Origin: Flavobacterium tistrianum
GTDB taxonomy: Bacteria; Bacteroidota; Bacteroidia; Flavobacteriales; Flavobacteriaceae
Assembly (NCBI RefSeq): GCF_003254545.1
Contig: NZ_QJRH01000068.1
Coordinates: 186,001-250,000, forward strand
DNA: 64,000 nt
Direction: 5' to 3'
Part shown: positions 59,611 through 64,000 of the stretch, in pieces
How the letters are laid out: each line of letters begins with the position of its first letter
How positions within the stretch are numbered: position 1 is the stretch's first letter
Translations under genes and position numbers: made by a program
The notes under the pieces: generated by a model
The model's input: only the letters and a program-made list of their open reading frames with translations
Told to the model about the DNA's origin: nothing
Database searches by the model: none

Positions 59611-60030
59611 ATGAAAACATTTAAATTAGAAAACGAACCCAAAATAAAATCTGGCTTTAAAACTCCAGAAAACTATTTTGATAATTTTTCAGATAAGGTT
59701 TTACAGCAATTAAATGAAAAAGAAGTTAAAGTAATTCCTTTTTACAAACGTAAAAAAACACTTTGGGCAGCTGCCGCTGCTGTCGTGGGCTTTGCATTAT
59801 TAATTCCTGTTATCAATAATTATAAAGCAAATTCAACCGATCTAGACGAAGCTACTTTAGAGAATTATTTATCCTATCATTCTAATATAAGCCAGTACGA
59901 TCTTATTCAAAAGTTGGACGACAGCGATATCGAAAAATTAGGCAACGATGTTACTCTGGAAGATGAAACTTTAGAAGACATTTTAGTTACCAGCCCAAAC
60001 ATAGAACACTTAATTTCAGAACAAAATTAA
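59611..60030 (+). CDS. Putative anti-sigma factor, one transmembrane helix
   Basis: A 139-residue protein 33 bp after the sigma gene. The N-terminal 45 residues are cytoplasmic and polar, one transmembrane segment spans about residues 49-66 (TLWAAAAAVVGFALLIPVI), and the remainder is an acidic periplasmic tail. Layout and position fit a minimal anti-sigma factor although no ZAS motif is visible. Weak sequence evidence; the call rests on context. Confidence 0.65.
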   Translation: MKTFKLENEPKIKSGFKTPENYFDNFSDKVLQQLNEKEVKVIPFYKRKKTLWAAAAAVVGFALLIPVINNYKANSTDLDEATLENYLSYHSNISQYDLIQKLDDSDIEKLGNDVTLEDETLEDILVTSPNIEHLISEQN

Positions 60031-60061
60031 ATCAAACTTAACTCAACAACTTAGCTTAACA

Positions 60062-60517
60062 ATGAAAATAAAAAACATTTTACCGCTATTGCTATTTCTG
60101 ACAAGTTTTTCAATTTTTGCCCAAAATGGAAAAATTGATGAAAAGCGAGAAAAGATTAAAGCTTTTAAAGTGTCTTTTTTGACAACAGAATTAGAATTAA
60201 CTTCAACTGAAGCTGAAAAATTCTGGCCGATTTATAATGCTTATGATGATAAGCAATATGAATTGAAGTATTTAAAAATGAAAACGTATCTGAGACAATT
60301 AAAAGACGACAATCTTGCAAATCTTTCAGATAAAGAAGCAACAACTTTATTATCTCAAATTGAAAGTACAGATAAAGAAATATATCAGCTTCGTGAAAAA
60401 TACATGAACAGTTTGAAAAAAGTACTTCCTGCAAAAAAGATTTTATTGCTTAAAAAATCTGAAGACGATTTTAATCGTAAATTATTACAGCAATATCGAG
60501 ACAAAGGCAAAGATTAA
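60062..60517 (+). CDS. Periplasmic Spy/CpxP-like sensor protein of the ECF operon
   Basis: A 151-residue protein with signal peptide MKIKNILPLLLFLTSFSIFAQ and a helical mature part. The segment FWPIYNAYDDKQYELKYLKM and the following long helices recall LTXXQ/Spy-type proteins that sense envelope stress and bind misfolded proteins. It is the third gene after sigma and anti-sigma, which supports a sensor/regulator role. Terminated by the palindrome that follows. Confidence 0.75.
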   Translation: MKIKNILPLLLFLTSFSIFAQNGKIDEKREKIKAFKVSFLTTELELTSTEAEKFWPIYNAYDDKQYELKYLKMKTYLRQLKDDNLANLSDKEATTLLSQIESTDKEIYQLREKYMNSLKKVLPAKKILLLKKSEDDFNRKLLQQYRDKGKD

Positions 60518-60536
60518 ACTTAACGATACAACAGCG

Positions 60537-60589
60537 ATAAGAACCCTATATAATAATACTTACTTTATTATTTAGGGTTCTTATTTTTT
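60537..60589. terminator. Bidirectional terminator between the ECF operon and the BNR-repeat gene
   Basis: AAGAACCCTA and TAGGGTTCTT with AATAATA/TATTATT further paired and a T tract at the right side; it serves converging genes. Confidence 0.85.
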
Positions 60590-61650
60590 TATTTAAAATT
60601 CAATCGAACTACTTTATTATGTCCAGCTGCGATTGCAGTATTTCTATTCACAAATCGAATAGTAAAAAATCTGTTATCTGTAGAAAGCTGCATCCAGTTT
60701 TCTCCTCCATTTTGAGAATACTGTATTCCTTCAGAACCTACACAAACAATTTCTCTCCCATTACCTCCTGGAACATATTGCACACATGATGCATAACCAA
60801 ATCCCATATTCTGTCCAATTAATTGCCAAGTCTTGCCTCCATCTTTTGTAAAAGCTTTATTATTAGCTTTATTATTAGGAAGATCATAATCGCCTCCTGC
60901 AATAAAACCTTGCTTAGAATCGTAAAAATCGGCAGTAAAAATTCCTGTCATTTGTTTTCCTTGTACGATCGGAGTTTCTACAACTTTCCATGTTTTTGCT
61001 TTATCTGGAGAATAAAAAACACGCGCTTTTTTTCCGCCTGATACTAACCATGTATCATTACCTTTTATGACAATATTAGTGTTACTAGCAGCAAAAGCAG
61101 CTTCTCCTGTGCTATTTGTTGGTAATTTATCAGACAACAATTTTGTCCAAGTTTCTCCTCCGTCACGAGTTACAATAATAGAAAAAGTATCTTCTGTTGG
61201 ATCTCCAATTGCAATTCCTTCCTTATCGTTCCAAAACTGCATGCTATCGTAAAATACTTTCGGATTAACTTCTTTGTAGACCAGTTTAACTTTGCGCTCT
61301 TTTTTAGAAACCGAATAAAGAAGTGCCGGATTTGCAACACTCAGCAAAAAAATATCTTTTGAAGTTTGCGCTATGCTTCTAAATTCCAATTTAAGCGTAT
61401 CGCGGTAAATATGTTCTTCAAATTTTTCTTTTTTATCCAAATCGTAATAACCAAAACGAGAATTATCGGCTCCGTACCAAACTTTATTTTTATCAATTAG
61501 AATCGCTCTAATACTAATTCTGTCTTTAAATAATGTATCTATCGTCATTGATGTAAAGCCATTATTGTAAACAACGTCAGTTTTATAATTAAATGTCCTA
61601 AATGACATCAGCAAAATAAAAATAACACAAAATAAAGCGAGTTTTTTCAT
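60589..61650 (-). CDS. YCF48/BNR-type beta-propeller protein
   Basis: A 353-residue exported protein (signal MKKLALFCVIFILLMSFRTF; ATG at 61650 preferred). It has repeated BNR/Asp-box motifs SxDxGxTW (VTRDGGETWTKLL, YSPDKAKTWKVVE, FTKDGGKTWQLIG, YSQNGGENWMQLS), typical of six- or seven-bladed propellers related to photosystem II stability factor YCF48 or sialidase-like folds. No catalytic residues are apparent; a scaffold or assembly role is possible. Converges with the ECF operon. Confidence 0.88.
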   Translation of the reverse strand: MKKLALFCVIFILLMSFRTFNYKTDVVYNNGFTSMTIDTLFKDRISIRAILIDKNKVWYGADNSRFGYYDLDKKEKFEEHIYRDTLKLEFRSIAQTSKDIFLLSVANPALLYSVSKKERKVKLVYKEVNPKVFYDSMQFWNDKEGIAIGDPTEDTFSIIVTRDGGETWTKLLSDKLPTNSTGEAAFAASNTNIVIKGNDTWLVSGGKKARVFYSPDKAKTWKVVETPIVQGKQMTGIFTADFYDSKQGFIAGGDYDLPNNKANNKAFTKDGGKTWQLIGQNMGFGYASCVQYVPGGNGREIVCVGSEGIQYSQNGGENWMQLSTDNRFFTIRFVNRNTAIAAGHNKVVRLNFK

Positions 61651-61902
61651 AGGAAATTTAAAAATTTGGTTAACGCTAAAATACAATTAATTCCCACATA
61701 GAAAATTAATTTTCTAATTTTTTTCAAGAAGATTATTTATTATTTCGTCTCCAGAACTTTAAATAAAAAATTCGCCAATACACTCTTTTAAACTTATAAC
61801 AAACTAAAAATCAACAGCATAAATCCTAATTTCTAACAAACAAATTTTGTGGCACAGTAATTGGATATCTCATAACACAAAATAATTTAATACAAATTAG
61901 CC

Positions 61903-63201
61903 ATGAAAGCGAATTTACTTTTAATAGCGATATCAGCCTTAGTTTTGGGTTCTTGCTCTGCGCAAAGTCAAACTACTGTTTATGCAAAAAACTCAGACAT
62001 AAGCGATAACTTAGATTTAAGAGCCGTTGCTTCGATGTTTGGAGAATCAGCTAACCTTCAAGATTTTGAAAGACGTTTGAATGACCCAAAATATCAAATA
62101 TCAAATCTCGACCTTAACGGTGATGACGAAGTAGATTATCTTCGTGTAATCGAAAGTGTCGAAAACAGAACACACGTTGTTATTATCCAAGCGGTTTTAG
62201 ATCGTGATGTTTATCAAGACGTTGCTACAATAGATGTGGAAAGAGACAATTACAATAAAGTAAGTGTTCAGATTGTCGGAAACTCTTACTTGTATGGAGC
62301 AAATTACATTTATGAGCCTGTTTATAGTGTTGTTCCAGTTATTTACACTTCGTTTTGGGTAACCAATTACAGACCTTACTATTCAACTTGGTATTGGGGT
62401 TATTATCCAACTTACTATACTGCTTGGAGACCATATCCAGTTTACAGATATAGAAACAACATCAATGTTTGCATCAATGTACACAACACATACAATTATG
62501 TAAATACGAGAAGAAGTTACAGAGCTCCTTCAATCTATGAAACAAGACGTACTTACGGTTACGAAAGAATGCGTCCAAACTATAGCTTTGCTGAAAGACA
62601 TGCCAACACATCAAACAGATATGAATTAGACCAAAGACGTGTAGCGAGCAGAGAAGCTAATAGAAATACATACAACACAAACAGAAATTATACCGGAAGA
62701 ACAACATCTGACAACAGTGTTTCTAACAGAACTTATGCCGATAATAGAAGTGCAACAAACAGATCCTCTGTTGACAGAAGCATCAACAACAACAGAGATT
62801 ACAACTCTACAGGAAGAAGTTCTGAAAGCGTAAACACCGAGAGAAACACCAATCGTGGCGGCTATTCAAATAATGGCTATAATTCTCAAAGAGCTGAAAA
62901 TAGCGCAAGAGTACAAAATACTCAAAGAGGAGATTATGGAAACGGAAATACTTCTAGCCCATCAAGAGATTATTCTAACCGAGAAGTGTCTGCTCCAAGA
63001 GCTGAAAGAAGTTCAAGAAGCTATTCCGAAAACCAATCTAGCAATTCAAACAGAGATTACTCTGCTAGACCACAACAAAGCCAGCGTTCAGAATCTCCGC
63101 GAATGAGCCAAGAATCTTCTAGAGGAAACCAAGAATCTAGAGGTGGGCAAAGCCAAAGAGATAATGGCTCAAGTTCTAGAGGAAATGGTAGAAGAGGTTA
63201 A
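61903..63201 (+). CDS. Lipoprotein with Asn/Arg/Ser-rich low-complexity tail
   Basis: A 432-residue protein with lipobox ALVLGSCSAQ (Cys18). Residues of 30-160 form a globular domain (LDLRAVASMFGESANLQDFE, LDLNGDDEVDYLRVIESVEN) that resembles a pentapeptide- or PepSY-like sensor; this is followed by an aromatic Tyr/Trp-rich strand segment (about 150-185) and a tail of about 240 residues rich in Asn, Arg, Ser and Tyr (NRNTYNTNRNYTGRTTSDNS). Such tails occur on outer-membrane lipoproteins of Bacteroidota. Function unknown. Strong terminator follows. Confidence 0.75.
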   Translation: MKANLLLIAISALVLGSCSAQSQTTVYAKNSDISDNLDLRAVASMFGESANLQDFERRLNDPKYQISNLDLNGDDEVDYLRVIESVENRTHVVIIQAVLDRDVYQDVATIDVERDNYNKVSVQIVGNSYLYGANYIYEPVYSVVPVIYTSFWVTNYRPYYSTWYWGYYPTYYTAWRPYPVYRYRNNINVCINVHNTYNYVNTRRSYRAPSIYETRRTYGYERMRPNYSFAERHANTSNRYELDQRRVASREANRNTYNTNRNYTGRTTSDNSVSNRTYADNRSATNRSSVDRSINNNRDYNSTGRSSESVNTERNTNRGGYSNNGYNSQRAENSARVQNTQRGDYGNGNTSSPSRDYSNREVSAPRAERSSRSYSENQSSNSNRDYSARPQQSQRSESPRMSQESSRGNQESRGGQSQRDNGSSSRGNGRRG

Positions 63202-63229
63202 TTTTCAAAATAAATAATACTCAAAAAAG

Positions 63230-63261
63230 AAAGCACAATTTTACGATTGTGCTTTTTTTTA
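63230..63261 (+). terminator. Terminator of the Asn/Arg-rich lipoprotein gene
   Basis: AAAGCACAAT, a 7-nt loop and ATTGTGCTTTTTTTT. Confidence 0.9.
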
Positions 63262-63301
63262 TCTTTTTAATTATAATTGCCACTAATTTGTTTTAAAACA
63301 G

Positions 63302-63309
63302 TAAATTTG
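63302..63309 (+). promoter_or_regulatory. kup -7 box
   Basis: TAAATTTG 25 bp before the kup ATG. Confidence 0.55.
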
Positions 63310-63334
63310 CAACCGTCTTTTTATAAAACTATAC

Positions 63335-64000
63335 ATGAGCGCATCGCATAAAAACTTACATAGTAAGTTGTCTATTGGGGGTTTATTGATTACTTTAGGG
63401 ATTATTTATGGAGATATTGGAACCTCTCCATTGTACGTAATGAAGGCTATTTTGGGCGATCACACGATAAATGCCGACATTGTTTTAGGTGGTATTTCTT
63501 GTGTTTTTTGGACCTTAACATTACAAACTACAATAAAATATGTACTTATCACCTTAAGTGCAGACAACCACGGTGAAGGAGGAATTTTTGCTTTATATGC
63601 ATTAGTCAAGAAAACAAAAATTCAATGGCTCATAGTACCCGCGATTATTGGAGGTAGCGCCCTGCTTGCCGACGGAATTATAACCCCGCCAATTTCGATT
63701 TCTTCTGCTGTAGAAGGAATTAGAGCATTCTACCCGACGATGCAGACACAAACTATTGTGTATATTGTCATTACAATTTTGTTCGTTTTATTTACCATTC
63801 AGCAATTCGGAACAAAATTGGTTGGTAAATTCTTTGCTCCAATGATGCTAATCTGGTTTGCCATGTTAGGAACGCTAGGGGCGATTCAGGTAGCAAATTA
63901 TCCAGAAGTAATTAAAGCGATCAATCCTTATTACGCATATCATTTATTATCGATACATCCCGATGGTTTCTTCGTTCTTGGTTTCGTATTCTTATGTACA
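63335..64000 (+). CDS. kup: KUP system potassium uptake protein, truncated by window end
   Basis: A potassium/proton symporter of the inner membrane. The visible 222 residues begin MSASHKNLHSKLSIGGLLIT and carry LGIIYGDIGTSPLYVMKA, the KUP signature, then SADNHGEGGIFALYALVK and LLADGIITPPISI with several hydrophobic segments. The frame is open to the end of the window; the full protein should be about 650 residues. ATG at 63335 follows a TAAATTTG promoter box at a typical distance. Confidence 0.93.
   Translation, partial: MSASHKNLHSKLSIGGLLITLGIIYGDIGTSPLYVMKAILGDHTINADIVLGGISCVFWTLTLQTTIKYVLITLSADNHGEGGIFALYALVKKTKIQWLIVPAIIGGSALLADGIITPPISISSAVEGIRAFYPTMQTQTIVYIVITILFVLFTIQQFGTKLVGKFFAPMMLIWFAMLGTLGAIQVANYPEVIKAINPYYAYHLLSIHPDGFFVLGFVFLCT

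Overview
The window is chromosomal DNA from a low-GC member of the Bacteroidota, most probably a Flavobacterium. The evidence is a type IX secretion C-terminal domain, a TonB-dependent receptor with a carboxypeptidase-regulatory-like domain, bacillithiol and menaquinone genes, TAnnTTTG -7 promoter boxes, A-rich rather than Shine-Dalgarno leaders, and the dispersed hairpin repeats typical of this genus. No rRNA, integrase, transposase or CRISPR array was seen.

Region 1 (1-21.0 kb) is mostly housekeeping and envelope genes: a hybrid histidine kinase cut by the left edge, a membrane zinc peptidase, a tRNA-His beside a REP-like repeat pair, bshB1, a menF plus hotdog thioesterase pair, a beta-helix lipoprotein, a secreted endonuclease I, purL, a TonB-type receptor, an acyl-CoA synthetase and a PhyH dioxygenase.

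Region 2 (21.0-37.1 kb) is the most interesting part. It is an accessory island that looks like an RNA damage and repair locus: an ERI-1-type 3'-5' exonuclease and a slipin, several unknown or very small genes, an OLD-like ATPase/TOPRIM nuclease, a DUF434-type protein, TatD, the RNA ligase RtcB, a RING-like/TerD-like protein, an HD hydrolase and a WYL regulator. Four copies of one 21-bp palindrome (consensus CTRCGCARTTATTNTGCGYAG) sit 12-13 bp upstream of a weak -7 box (AAnnTTTG instead of TAnnTTTG). They precede the slipin leader, rtcB and, as a tandem pair, the RING/TerD leader. The two long leaders contain tRNA-like pieces: D-arms, T-arms and, in one, a complete acceptor stem with the anticodon arm replaced. 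The second leader also has five copies of a 20-nt motif, mostly 75-82 nt apart. I infer an RtcB regulon with tRNA-mimic RNAs, analogous to the Salmonella rsr-yrlBA-rtcBA operon but with different regulation (WYL is the candidate activator).

Region 3 (37.1-64.0 kb) returns to core functions: a MarR regulator with a fadN-fadA-fadE-like beta-oxidation operon interrupted by a four-helix-bundle gene, a GH18 protein, an outer-membrane/META/DUF4251 group, SodC, a LETM1-related protein, carbonic anhydrase with a SulP transporter, divergent dps/oxyR, mnmD, ilvE, a MazG-like pyrophosphohydrolase, an ECF sigma operon, a BNR-repeat protein, an Asn/Arg-rich lipoprotein and the start of kup at the right edge.
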